Of a DNA stretch of 64,000 bases, positions 1 to 8,714 are shown piece by piece. The position numbers and the translations under genes are program-made. Source of the stretch: Coriobacteriaceae bacterium (lineage in GTDB: Bacteria > Actinomycetota > Coriobacteriia > Coriobacteriales > Coriobacteriaceae); NCBI GenBank assembly GCA_902363125.1, contig CABIZD010000010.1:17963-81962 (forward strand), in the 5' to 3' direction. Positions within the stretch are counted from its first letter, which is position 1, and every line of letters begins with the position of its first letter. A model generated the notes under the pieces. That model ran no database searches and had not been told where the DNA came from. It saw nothing but the letters and a program-made list of their open reading frames with translations.

Positions 1-18
1 GAGAACAAGTCCGCAACT

Positions 19-1788
19 ATGACCGAGGCACCGGCCGCCACCACAGCTGCGCCGGCCCACGCCGCTCCGGCGGGCTCCGCACCCGTGGAACCCGAGGACA
101 CCGTGTTCTCCCTGCCTCTTTCGCATGTAACGCATGATATTTCGGATCTCGCCGATAACGAGGACGAAGGGGATGCCGTAGCGGCGCCCATCGGCGCACA
201 TGCTGCGGAGCAGCCCACAGCGCCCGAAGCAACCCCGGCGCCGGCTCACTTTGCAGAGCCCGTCGCCGTGGCAATCAACGAGAGCGCTGCGGTGTTTGCA
301 GCACCCGAGCCCGCCGCGCCGGCGTTTCCCATAGCCCCGGCATCCGAGGTTGCGCCCGCGTCTACGCCGGCGCCCGAGCCTATAGACGTCAGCCCGCAAG
401 ACGACGAGTCGACCGCCCGCGTGTCCGAGGAGCCCGGCTCCCCGGACACCGGCGATTCTGAATCAAACGCCGAGACCGACACCGTCTCTCCCGGTGACAC
501 AGCAGAGATCGACGTTGCCGCCGTTGAGGCCAAGCTCAAAGACCCCGGGGCGACCATGAGCTTTGAGCCCCTGACCGAGGAACGCATCGAGACCGACTCG
601 ACCTATGATGCCGGCACCACCACGCAACTCATGTGGGGCGCCCGCTCTGACGTTGGCTGCGTGCGCCCGCACAATGAGGATTCCTACCTGGTGCAGTCGC
701 CGCTCTTTTGCGTATGCGACGGCATGGGCGGTCACGCCGCCGGCGAGGTAGCCTCTTCTATCGCTGTCGAGACCATCGCCAAGACAGCTCCTCAGTCTGC
801 CGACGCCGCACGCCTGGCGGCAGCCGTCGAGGCTGCTAACGCCGCCGTAATCGAGGCCGCCTTGAATGGCCTGGGCAAGCCCGGCATGGGCTGCACAGCC
901 ACTTGCGCCTATATCGAAAACGACACGCTCGCCATCGCCCACGTGGGCGACTCGCGCGCCTACCTGCTCCACGAGGGCACGCTCATCCGCGTGACCCGCG
1001 ACCACTCCTATGTGGAAGAACTCGTGGACGCCGGCGAGATCACGGCAGACGAGGCTCGCGTCCACCCCAACCGTTCGGTCATCACCCGCGCACTGGGCTC
1101 GGACCCCGCCATGTATGCCGACCACTTCACTCTGCATATCGAGGAAGGCGACCGCCTGATCCTGTGCTCCGACGGCCTCTCGAGCATGATTCCCGATAGC
1201 GATATCGAGAACATCGCCACGCAATCCTCAACCGCGCAAATCTGCGTCGACAACCTAGTGGACGCGGCGCTTGCCGCCGGCGGCCACGACAACGTGACCG
1301 TAGTAGTCGTTGACCTGGTTGACGATGGCGTCATGCGCGAGGCGCAACGCGTGCGTCGCCGCAACGTTACCATCGCCGCCATCCTGGCCCTCGTCTTTGT
1401 GCTGGCAGCTGGCATCTGGGCCTACACGGGTGTCACCGGCTCGTACTACCTGGGTACCTACCAGGGCAATGTCGCCGTCTGGCGCGGCCTGCCCGGCAAG
1501 CCACTCGGACTCAAGCTCCACTGGCTCGAAAGCGAAACCAGCATCAAGCTGTCCGACCTGCCCGAAGACACGCAAAACCGCCTCAAGGCGGGCATTCCGC
1601 AAACAAGTGTCGACGATGCGCAGGACACGATATCCAAGTACCGCCACCAGATCGACGAGGAGCAGACCCGCCAGGTGATCGACGCGCAAACGATTCGCGA
1701 CAACACCAATCAGGGATCGACCTCCGAATCAGATTCCGAGAAAACCGCCGAACAGTCCGCCGAGGCCGAAGCCTCCGATAAGAATTAG
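19..1788 (+). CDS. PP2C-family Ser/Thr protein phosphatase, membrane-anchored
   Basis: Predicted Mn/Mg-dependent phosphatase that should reverse phosphorylation by the PASTA kinase encoded two genes downstream. Residues 1-200 are a low-complexity Ala/Pro/Glu-rich tail. The catalytic domain follows at about 205-435 with the PP2C motifs RSDVGCVRPHNEDS, VCDGMGGHAAGE, HVGDSRAYLL, CSDGLSSM and GGHDNVTVVV, which carry the metal-binding aspartates. One membrane segment lies at about 450-475, followed by an acidic C-terminal region of about 115 residues. The reading frame is still open upstream of this ATG to base 1 and no good Shine-Dalgarno precedes it, so the true start may lie outside the window. 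Stop is 16 bp before the next gene. In actinobacteria this gene class (pstP) sits beside rodA, pbpA and pknB, as here. Confidence 0.88.
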   Translation: MTEAPAATTAAPAHAAPAGSAPVEPEDTVFSLPLSHVTHDISDLADNEDEGDAVAAPIGAHAAEQPTAPEATPAPAHFAEPVAVAINESAAVFAAPEPAAPAFPIAPASEVAPASTPAPEPIDVSPQDDESTARVSEEPGSPDTGDSESNAETDTVSPGDTAEIDVAAVEAKLKDPGATMSFEPLTEERIETDSTYDAGTTTQLMWGARSDVGCVRPHNEDSYLVQSPLFCVCDGMGGHAAGEVASSIAVETIAKTAPQSADAARLAAAVEAANAAVIEAALNGLGKPGMGCTATCAYIENDTLAIAHVGDSRAYLLHEGTLIRVTRDHSYVEELVDAGEITADEARVHPNRSVITRALGSDPAMYADHFTLHIEEGDRLILCSDGLSSMIPDSDIENIATQSSTAQICVDNLVDAALAAGGHDNVTVVVVDLVDDGVMREAQRVRRRNVTIAAILALVFVLAAGIWAYTGVTGSYYLGTYQGNVAVWRGLPGKPLGLKLHWLESETSIKLSDLPEDTQNRLKAGIPQTSVDDAQDTISKYRHQIDEEQTRQVIDAQTIRDNTNQGSTSESDSEKTAEQSAEAEASDKN

Positions 1789-1804
1789 AAAGGGAGTGCC
1801 GCTT

Positions 1805-4675
1805 ATGAGTCGCCGCAACACCGAGCTGCTCTTGCTCATCGCCTCGGCGTTCCCCGTCATCCTGCTGTATGCGATGTACGTCCTCACCGCGGGCGCTGCC
1901 ATCTCCTTTGAGACGCTCGCCGTACCGATCGGCCTCTTTGCCGCCTTTGCCGCGGCCCACATTGCCGTGCGCATCTTGGCGCCCGGTGCCGACCCCGCCA
2001 TCCTGCCCATCGTATTTATACTTTCGGGCATCGGCATCACGTTTGTGACGCGTCTCGCCCCCGCTCTCGCCATCTCACAGCTCATCATCCTGTTTGTCTC
2101 GGTGGCCCTGATGGTGGGAACGCTCGCGTTGGTTAAGAACCTCGACGTGGTCATGCGCTACAAGTACACCTTTGGCATCATCGGCATCATTCTGCTGATG
2201 CTGCCTATCTTTATCGGCACCACGATCTCGGGCTCCAAGCTGTGGATTCGCATCGCGGGCTTTACCATCCAGCCCGGCGAGTTCGCCAAGGTCTTTATCG
2301 TGCTGTTCCTGGCCGGGTACCTGGCCGAGAACCGCGAGCTGCTCTCCATCTCCAACCGCAAGATCTTGGGCTTTAAGATCCCTCGCCTGCGACTGCTACT
2401 GCCGTTGTTTGCCGTGTGGGGTGTGTGCCTGCTCGTCGTCGTCTTCGAACGCGACCTGGGTTCGGCCGTGCTGTTCTACACCATCTTCTTGCTGATGCTC
2501 TACGTTGCCACGGGGCGCTTTTCGTATGTCGTTATCGGCCTTGCGCTCTTAGCCGTTGGAGCCGTGGGCGCCTACAAGTTCCTGTCGCACGTTCAGGTGC
2601 GTTTCCAGGTTTGGGTCGATCCGTTTAAGGACGCCCAGGGTCAGGGCTACCAGATCGTCCAGTCGCTCTTCTCGCTTGCCGATGGCGGTCTGGTCGGTGT
2701 TGGCATCGGCAACGGCATGGCCAACAACATCCCTGTCGTCGAGTCCGACTTTATCTTCTCGGCTATCGGCGAGGAGATGGGCCTTTTGGGCGGCGGCGCC
2801 GTGCTCATCCTGTTTATGCTCTTTGCCGTGCGTGGCCTGACCACAGCTGCCCGCGCTAAATCCGACCTCGCCGCCTTTAGCGCCACCGGTCTTACGGCAG
2901 CCATCAGCTTCCAGGCCTTCTTGATCGTTGGCGGCGTTACCCGCCTGATCCCGCTGACCGGCGTCACCCTGCCCTTTATGAGCCAGGGCGGCTCCTCGCT
3001 GCTGGCGAGCTTTATCATCGTCGCGCTCCTGCTGCGCGCCGGTGACGAGGCTACCGGACGCGAGGCCGAGCTTACCGGCACCGGCACCATGGCCGCCATC
3101 ACCGATGATCAGGTCGCATCTGCCGCCGCCCCGACGGGCACGCGCTTTGCCACCTCGTCTTCCTACGGCAGCGGCAGCCATTCCGTCGGCTCGCGCATGC
3201 GACGTCGCCTGCTCGACACGCCTGAATCCGGTGTGCTCGGCCGCGTTGCGCTCGCCAACCGTCTAACCCGCGCGGTGCTCGCCTTTACGGCGCTGTTCGC
3301 CATCCTTATCGGGAACCTCACCTATGTCCAGGTCATTAAGGCCAAGGACTATCAGGACATGCCGACCAACAACCACACCATCGCCCGCTCCAAGTACATC
3401 CAGCGCGGCTCCATCATCACGTCCGACGGCGTGACGCTGGCCGAGTCGCTGCAGCAGGAGGACGGCACCTACGTACGCTCCTACCCCAACGGTAACCTGG
3501 CAGCGCACGTGGTTGGCTACGTGAGCCAGCAGTATGGCACCACCGCCATCGAGAGCGTCATGAACGACACGCTCACCGGTTCTAAGGACTACTCTAGCTG
3601 GAACAACGCCATCGCGTCGCTCGCGGGCCAGACCCAGCCGGGCAACACCGCCAAGCTCACCATCGACTCGCGTATCCAGACGGCGGCCGAGCAGGCACTC
3701 AAGGGCTTTAAGGGCGCTGTAGTGGTCATCGACCCGCGTACCGGCGCGGTGCTCGCATGTGCCAGCTCGCCCACCTACGACAACACCAACATCGATGCCC
3801 TGCTGCAGACGGGCGGCGGCGAGGACGGCTCCATGTACAATCGCGCCATGGACGCGCTGTACACGCCGGGCTCAACGTTTAAGGTCGTTACGCTTTCCGC
3901 GGCACTCGAGACCGGTACCGCCAGCCTTACCAGCACCTACCAGGCGCCCGGCTCCATGGACATCGGCAACGCACCGGTCACCAACTATGCCAACGAGAGC
4001 TACGGCACCATCAGCCTGCAGCAGGCCTTTGCCGTGTCCTCCAACGTCGTCTTTGGCCAGGTGGCAAACGAAGTTGGCGCAAACACGCTCGTACAGTTTG
4101 CCAACGCCTTTGGCTACGGCCAAAAGCTCGGCCAGGACCTGACCTCCGCGGCCTCCATCATGGCCGACCCGTCGCTCATGACCGAGTGGGAGACCGCCTG
4201 GGCCGGCGCCGGCCAGCCTGTCGGCATGGACCACACGCCCGGCCCGCAGACCACCGTCATGCAAAACGCCGTGATTGCCGCCGCCATCGCCAACAGTGGC
4301 GTGGTCATGGACCCGTACTTTGTAGCCCAGGTACTTGCCCCGGACGGAACCGTGGTCAAGACCACGCAGTCCCGCTCGCTGGGGCAGGCCGTCAGCTCCG
4401 CCACGGCCGACCAGGTCAAGCAGGCCATGCTTGCCGTCGTCCAGTCCGGCACCGGCACCGATGCCCAGATCCCCGGCGTCAAGGTCGCCGGCAAGACCGG
4501 CTCGGCCGAGATCGGCGGCACCAACGTCAACTCTATGTTCGTTGGCTTTGCACCTTACGATTCACCCACGGTCGCCATCTCGGTGGCCTTGGAGGATTTC
4601 GACAAGCATGACGTCAAGGCCACCAAGATCGCCGGTATCGTCCTGACCGCGGCGCTTGCCGCACAGGGAGCGTGA
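1805..4675 (+). CDS. Fused SEDS glycosyltransferase (FtsW/RodA) and class B penicillin-binding transpeptidase
   Basis: One polypeptide of 956 residues joins two proteins that are usually separate. Residues about 5-415 form a multi-pass SEDS peptidoglycan polymerase (RodA/FtsW family, with the conserved stretch LTGVTLPFMSQGGSS). A linker of about 65 residues leads to a further membrane helix (about 490-510) and a class B PBP transpeptidase domain with the three penicillin-binding motifs: STFK (catalytic serine), SSN and KTGS. There is no in-frame stop between the halves. I chose ATG at 1805 rather than GTG at 1796 because the AAAGGGAG ribosome site at 1789-1795 directly abuts the GTG but is well spaced for the ATG. 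It probably forms lipid-II strands and cross-links them at the membrane, in an operon with PP2C phosphatase and kinase. The N-terminal part of a classical PBP2 pedestal appears reduced. Confidence 0.9.
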   Translation: MSRRNTELLLLIASAFPVILLYAMYVLTAGAAISFETLAVPIGLFAAFAAAHIAVRILAPGADPAILPIVFILSGIGITFVTRLAPALAISQLIILFVSVALMVGTLALVKNLDVVMRYKYTFGIIGIILLMLPIFIGTTISGSKLWIRIAGFTIQPGEFAKVFIVLFLAGYLAENRELLSISNRKILGFKIPRLRLLLPLFAVWGVCLLVVVFERDLGSAVLFYTIFLLMLYVATGRFSYVVIGLALLAVGAVGAYKFLSHVQVRFQVWVDPFKDAQGQGYQIVQSLFSLADGGLVGVGIGNGMANNIPVVESDFIFSAIGEEMGLLGGGAVLILFMLFAVRGLTTAARAKSDLAAFSATGLTAAISFQAFLIVGGVTRLIPLTGVTLPFMSQGGSSLLASFIIVALLLRAGDEATGREAELTGTGTMAAITDDQVASAAAPTGTRFATSSSYGSGSHSVGSRMRRRLLDTPESGVLGRVALANRLTRAVLAFTALFAILIGNLTYVQVIKAKDYQDMPTNNHTIARSKYIQRGSIITSDGVTLAESLQQEDGTYVRSYPNGNLAAHVVGYVSQQYGTTAIESVMNDTLTGSKDYSSWNNAIASLAGQTQPGNTAKLTIDSRIQTAAEQALKGFKGAVVVIDPRTGAVLACASSPTYDNTNIDALLQTGGGEDGSMYNRAMDALYTPGSTFKVVTLSAALETGTASLTSTYQAPGSMDIGNAPVTNYANESYGTISLQQAFAVSSNVVFGQVANEVGANTLVQFANAFGYGQKLGQDLTSAASIMADPSLMTEWETAWAGAGQPVGMDHTPGPQTTVMQNAVIAAAIANSGVVMDPYFVAQVLAPDGTVVKTTQSRSLGQAVSSATADQVKQAMLAVVQSGTGTDAQIPGVKVAGKTGSAEIGGTNVNSMFVGFAPYDSPTVAISVALEDFDKHDVKATKIAGIVLTAALAAQGA

Positions 4676-4807
4676 TGCCCATGATCGAATCGGACACCCG
4701 AGGCGCGCCGCGGCCGAAGAGTTAGCGGCAACGCGCCACACGGCCCCAGCGGCCACATCGTAGGTACTACACACATCGTTGAGCGAATAGTTATGTTAGG
4801 AGCAGGA

Positions 4808-6769
4808 ATGGAACAGAGGGTCCTCGGGGGAAGATACCTCCTCAAGGATAAGGTGGGAACGGGCGGCATGGCGACCGTCTACCGTGCACAGGACCAGGTC
4901 CTCGACCGCACGGTCGCCGTCAAGATCATGCTGCCGCAGTATGCCGGCGACGCAACCTTCGCCGCACGCTTTAAGCAGGAGGCCCAGGCAGCAGCCGGTC
5001 TCTCCTCCCCCTATATCGTGGGCGTCTACGATTGGGGCAAGGACGGCGACACCTATTACATCGTCATGGAGTACCTGCGCGGCACCGACCTTAAGAGCGG
5101 CATCAAGAGCCACGGCGCCCTCGACCCCAAGAAGGTCGCCCAGATCGGCTCGCAGATCAGCTCTGCGCTTTCGGTCGCCCACAAGCACGAGATCATCCAC
5201 CGCGACATTAAGCCGCAGAACATCATGGTGCTGCCCGACGGCAACATCAAGGTGATGGACTTTGGCATCGCGCGTGCCAAGAACAGCCACCTCACGCAAG
5301 ACAACAACGTGCTGGGAACCGCCCACTACGTCAGCCCCGAGCAGACCCGCGGTCAGGACCTCGGCCCCACCTCGGATATCTACTCGCTAGGCGTCGTGAT
5401 GTACGAGTGCGCCACCGGCCGCGTTCCCTTTGACGGTGACGACGCCATCTCGGTCGCACTCAAGCAGGTCAACGAGCTGCCTATTCCGCCGAGCCAGATC
5501 AACTCCGGTGTCGACGCCGACCTTGAGCGCATCATCCTCAAGTGCATGGAGAAAGACCCGGCAAACCGCTTCCAGACCGCCGACGAGCTGCGTCAGGTGC
5601 TCAACAGCTACCTGTCGGGCCGTGCCGTCAACGTCTCGGAGCCCACGCGCATCATCGGTGCCCCCGGTGAGCTGGGCGCCACCAAGACTCGCGAGCTTTC
5701 CGATCAGACGCGCGCCATGGTGCGTCCCGTCTCGGGCGTGAGCGGCCAGAATACCACCCGTAGCTCGGTTTCGGGCTCCACCGGCTCCTACGAGGTCGAA
5801 AAGCCCAAATCCAACAAGAACAAGATCATCGCCGCCGTGGTGGCAGCCGTTGCCGTCATCTGCATCGTGGTGGCCTTTGCCACAGGACTCTTTGGCGGCG
5901 AGCAGGTCACCGTGCCCGATGTGCTGGGCAAGGACCAGCAGACTGCCGTCGAGCTGATCAAGGAAGCCGGCCTCGAGGTCGGCACCATCGACCAAAGCTA
6001 CAACGACGATGTCGACGAGGGCAAGGTCGCCGAGCAGACGCCCAACGGCAACACCAAGAAGGCCAAGGGCACCAAGGTGAACCTGGTAATCTCCAAGGGT
6101 CCCAAGCCCTCCGAGAAGGTTGAGGTTCCCCATCTTGTCGGCCTGACCAAGGACCAGGCCGAGGCCGCGCTGGCAAGCGTTGGCCTGAAGGGCAACGCCT
6201 CCGAGGAGGCCAACGAGGCCGATGAGGGTCAGGTCTTTGAGCAGGGCACCGAAGCCGGTAAGGAAGTCGCGAAGGGCACGACCATCTCGTACAAGGTCTC
6301 GAGCGGCCCGGATACCACGTCCGTCCCCGATCTGACCGACATGACCGAGGCCCAGGCGCGCAACGCCCTCGATATGGCAGGCTTTGGCGTCGACGTTAGC
6401 TACCAGGAGAACGACTCGGTTACCGAGGGCACCGTGATCAGCTGGAACCCCAGTGGCAAGCAGAAGCCCGGCGCCACGATTACCGTCGTCATTGCCAAGA
6501 AGTCCGGCAAGGCCAGTGTTCCGGGCAACCTGTACGGCAAGAGCATCTCCGCCGCCGTCACCGCGCTCAACAACGCCGGTTTCTATAACATTGGCTTCTG
6601 TGACCAGAACGGCAATCCCGTAAGCGGTAACGAGGATGCCACCGTTACGGGCGTCTCCCCCACCGGCAAGCAGTCCACCGACAGCACGATCACGCTAACA
6701 GTCGCACTTTCTGGCTCGGGCTCTGACTCTGGCTCGGGCACGGGTGACGATTCCGGTACGAACAACTAG
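4808..6769 (+). CDS. pknB: PASTA-domain Ser/Thr protein kinase (PknB/PrkC type)
   Basis: Transmembrane sensor kinase of 653 residues. Cytoplasmic kinase domain at about 8-275 shows the glycine loop GTGGMA, the VAVKIM lysine, the catalytic loop HRDIKPQN and the DFGIA metal motif. A basic juxtamembrane stretch is followed by one membrane helix (about 340-362) and four extracellular PASTA repeats, starting near VTVPDVLG, VEVPHLVG, TSVPDLTD and ASVPGNLYG; this domain type binds muropeptides or lipid II. The C-terminus ends in a Gly/Ser/Asp tail. Start at 4808 rather than 4793: AGGAG at 4798-4802 is 5 nt upstream of this ATG. It closes the pstP-like/SEDS-PBP/kinase block and is followed by a strong terminator. 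Likely substrates are cell-wall and division proteins; this is family knowledge, not visible here. Confidence 0.93.
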   Translation: MEQRVLGGRYLLKDKVGTGGMATVYRAQDQVLDRTVAVKIMLPQYAGDATFAARFKQEAQAAAGLSSPYIVGVYDWGKDGDTYYIVMEYLRGTDLKSGIKSHGALDPKKVAQIGSQISSALSVAHKHEIIHRDIKPQNIMVLPDGNIKVMDFGIARAKNSHLTQDNNVLGTAHYVSPEQTRGQDLGPTSDIYSLGVVMYECATGRVPFDGDDAISVALKQVNELPIPPSQINSGVDADLERIILKCMEKDPANRFQTADELRQVLNSYLSGRAVNVSEPTRIIGAPGELGATKTRELSDQTRAMVRPVSGVSGQNTTRSSVSGSTGSYEVEKPKSNKNKIIAAVVAAVAVICIVVAFATGLFGGEQVTVPDVLGKDQQTAVELIKEAGLEVGTIDQSYNDDVDEGKVAEQTPNGNTKKAKGTKVNLVISKGPKPSEKVEVPHLVGLTKDQAEAALASVGLKGNASEEANEADEGQVFEQGTEAGKEVAKGTTISYKVSSGPDTTSVPDLTDMTEAQARNALDMAGFGVDVSYQENDSVTEGTVISWNPSGKQKPGATITVVIAKKSGKASVPGNLYGKSISAAVTALNNAGFYNIGFCDQNGNPVSGNEDATVTGVSPTGKQSTDSTITLTVALSGSGSDSGSGTGDDSGTNN

Positions 6770-6820
6770 TCGCCACCCCACCGCTCATCACGGCTTTCGC
6801 CGCAAACATATTCGCTCACA

Positions 6821-6861
6821 GGCGCCCGCTTGCTCCCCCAGCAAGCGGGCGCCTCGTTTTT
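6821..6861 (+). terminator. Rho-independent terminator after pknB
   Basis: Perfect 14-bp inverted repeat (arms 6821-6834 and 6840-6853) around a 5-nt loop, followed by TCGTTTTT. It ends the plus-strand cell-wall operon. Confidence 0.9.
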
Positions 6862-6873
6862 GACATGGCATGA

Positions 6874-7070
6874 ACCAGAAGAGCCCGGCACCTTAGCGGT
6901 ACCGGGCTCGATATTCCTCTGGTGCCCCCGGGCGGATTCGAAAACTCCCCCCGCGGGGAAATTGGTGACGCGGGTGTCGACGGCTCGAATCCTGCCCTTA
7001 GACCAGAAGAGCCCGGCACCGTAGCGGTACCGGGCTCGATATTCCTCTGGTGCCCCCGGGCGGATTCGAA
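6874..7070. repeat. 69-bp direct repeat carrying the tRNA-Arg 3' end and its downstream hairpin
   Basis: Bases 6874-6942 and 7002-7070 are identical except for one position (T at 6893, G at 7021). Each copy holds, on the minus strand, the 3' part of tRNA-Arg (acceptor arm, CCA and part of the T arm) plus a GC hairpin with arms GAGCCCGG/CCGGGCTC. Only the right copy is attached to a complete tRNA. Between the copies, at 6970-6990, a further piece resembling the tRNA T arm lies in the opposite orientation. The arrangement looks like the scar of a lost integrated element or of a local duplication. Confidence 0.8.
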
Positions 7071-7123
7071 CCGTCGACACCCGCTTTAGGAGAGCGGTGC
7101 TCTATCCCCTGAGCTACGGAGGC
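7048..7123 (-). tRNA. tRNA-Arg, anticodon CCT
   Basis: Reads as a full cloverleaf on the minus strand: 7-bp acceptor stem GCCTCCG/CGGGGGC, U8-A9, D arm, anticodon stem CCGCT/AGCGG with loop CTCCTAA (anticodon CCT, decoding AGG), variable loop GTGTC, T arm GACGG-TTCGAAT-CCGCC, discriminator A and encoded CCA (7048-7050). A possible promoter -10 box (TACACT on the minus strand, 7134-7139) lies just upstream; its -35 box is unclear. The 3' end is duplicated at 6920-6942. Confidence 0.95.
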
Positions 7124-7181
7124 ATGTTGTACTAGTGTAGCAGATTTACTGCATCGCAATACGTCGCATGACTAGACTTCG

Positions 7182-7250
7182 AAGTTGCGGTGGAATAGTT
7201 CCTGTTTGAAGCATCTAAAGCCGTATTTAGGAACTATTTCACCGCAACTT
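7182..7250. repeat. Palindromic repeat family A, copy 1
   Basis: Arms of about 22 bp (AGTTGCGGTGGAATAGTTCC and, inverted, the same with one change) enclose a loop of about 25 nt flanked by CTGTTT and TTTAG. It begins 8 nt after the TAG stop of the minus-strand manO gene. Two more copies are at 33922-33989 and 55889-55956; loops differ, arms are almost identical. Confidence 0.85.
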
Positions 7251-7258
7251 ATGAGGAG

Positions 7259-7657
7259 CTAGTTACCTTTGTGGAAGAGGTTTTTGATAACGGACGGGAT
7301 GCTCTTGGCGCCCTTGGCAGTCACATCGATAAAGTCGGGCGAACGCACGAGCTTATCCTCGTCGACGTACTTGCGGACCGCACGAAGCGTCTCTTTGTCG
7401 TCGCGCGTCGAAAACGTAAAGTGACCGTTATCCTTGGTGAAGATGGCAAAACGCGTAATCTTCTTGGTGCCGCGCAAAACCTCGGCGGCAATATAGTCGA
7501 CCTCGTCCCACGGGATCTGAATATAATCCTCGGGATTGCGCTCGTTATAGTACTCAAACGCCTTATTGCCCACCATCACGTTACCGTGGCTGGTAAGCCC
7601 CATCAGGCAGGTTGCCGGCGTTGCCAGATCGACCGTGCTGTTCTGAGATTGCGCCAT
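7259..7657 (-). CDS. manO: DUF956 family protein of the mannose PTS operon (ManO-like)
   Basis: Protein of 132 residues matching the DUF956 family, which is regularly the last gene of mannose-type PTS operons; its role is thought to be regulatory but is not established. No membrane segment or catalytic motif is visible. Start at the ATG coding MAQSQN, with GGAGGG 10 nt upstream, rather than the longer frame beginning at 7708, which would run through the intergenic terminator. It follows manZ on the minus strand after a 120-bp gap that contains a hairpin (7686-7721), so its expression probably depends on read-through. Immediately downstream lies a family A palindromic repeat. Confidence 0.82.
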   Translation of the reverse strand: MAQSQNSTVDLATPATCLMGLTSHGNVMVGNKAFEYYNERNPEDYIQIPWDEVDYIAAEVLRGTKKITRFAIFTKDNGHFTFSTRDDKETLRAVRKYVDEDKLVRSPDFIDVTAKGAKSIPSVIKNLFHKGN

Positions 7658-7685
7658 GCGCGCCTCGCCCTCCAAATAAAACAAT

Positions 7686-7721
7686 CGGACCGCATCCAGT
7701 GTACCCACCGGGTGCGGTCCG
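7686..7721 (-). terminator. Hairpin between manZ and manO
   Basis: Perfect 12-bp inverted repeat (7686-7697 with 7710-7721), followed on the minus strand by ATTGTTTTATTT. Likely a partial terminator that lowers manO relative to the PTS genes. Confidence 0.7.
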
Positions 7722-7777
7722 TTTCAATGGCTCAAAAGCCCTTACCTAGCAACTCTCGGTCTTAAGCCGAAACATGC

Positions 7778-8698
7778 TTACATGAAGCCGCAGAAGCGAC
7801 CGATGATGCCGACGGCGAAGAGAGCCAGGATGATGACGATCGGGCTGACCTTCTTCTTGAGGAGCTTGCAGACCAGCAGGGTCAGGCACACGGCGGCAAG
7901 GCCGGGGATGAGCTGATCGAGGTTGGCCTGAAGCGTGGTGACCTTCATCTGATCAAGGGCGGTAGCACCGATGGAGTTATACATCGTCAGCGCTTCCTTG
8001 ATACCCTCGGAACCGGAGGGCAGGCTAGCCCAGTCGATAAAGGCGCCAGCAGACTGCTTGACCGTGGAGACGATCGGGGTGAAGGAAATGGACACCCAGC
8101 GCTCGACCAGGGCGCCGATGATGAACATACCCAGGATGGAAGCGCCCTCGGTAACCTTGCCCATCAGACCGCCGGAGAGGTCCTTGGCGATGGAGGAGCC
8201 GACCTTGTAGCCAAACTCCTGCGTGTACCACAGGAAGGCGTAACGGATGATGTTCCACGCGAAGAAGAACAGCAGCGGACCGGCGATGCTACCGGACAGG
8301 GCCAGGGAAGCGCCCAGAGCACCCAGAATCGGGCGAAGGGTGAACCAGAAGACGGGGTCGCCGACACCGGCGAGCGGGCCCATCATACCGACCTTGACGC
8401 CCTGAATGGCGACGTCATCGATCGGAGCACCGTTGGCGCGCTCCTCCTCGAGGGCGAGGGTAACGCCAATGACGGGGGCGGAAACATAGGGGTGGGTGTT
8501 ATAGAACTCCAGGTGGCGCTTAAGAGCGGCAATCTGGTCATCCTTGCTGGTGTAGAGCTTCTTGATCGCAGGGATCATTGCGAAGCACCAGCCGCCGTTC
8601 TGCATACGTTCGTAGTTCCACGAGCCCTGAAGGAACTGATGACGGAAGCAAACCTTCTTGCGGTCAGCCTTGGTGAGCTGAATCTTGTTCTCTGCCAT
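7778..8698 (-). CDS. manZ: Mannose/fructose/sorbose PTS transporter, IID component
   Basis: 306-residue membrane subunit (EIID) of a mannose-family phosphotransferase system; with IIC it forms the sugar channel. Hallmarks seen are the N-terminal segment with RHQFLQGSWNYERMQNGGW, a central soluble part with the sequence GPLAGVGDPVFWF, and hydrophobic helices including the C-terminal one ending in RFCGFM. Start at ATG 8698, preceded by GGAGGGGAG at 8 nt; a GTG at 8707 is less well placed. Third gene of the operon, 16 bp after manY. Substrate (mannose, glucose, fructose, sorbose or an amino sugar) cannot be read from the sequence. Confidence 0.93.
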   Translation of the reverse strand: MAENKIQLTKADRKKVCFRHQFLQGSWNYERMQNGGWCFAMIPAIKKLYTSKDDQIAALKRHLEFYNTHPYVSAPVIGVTLALEEERANGAPIDDVAIQGVKVGMMGPLAGVGDPVFWFTLRPILGALGASLALSGSIAGPLLFFFAWNIIRYAFLWYTQEFGYKVGSSIAKDLSGGLMGKVTEGASILGMFIIGALVERWVSISFTPIVSTVKQSAGAFIDWASLPSGSEGIKEALTMYNSIGATALDQMKVTTLQANLDQLIPGLAAVCLTLLVCKLLKKKVSPIVIILALFAVGIIGRFCGFM

Positions 8699-8714
8699 AT
8701 GTATCACTCCCCTC

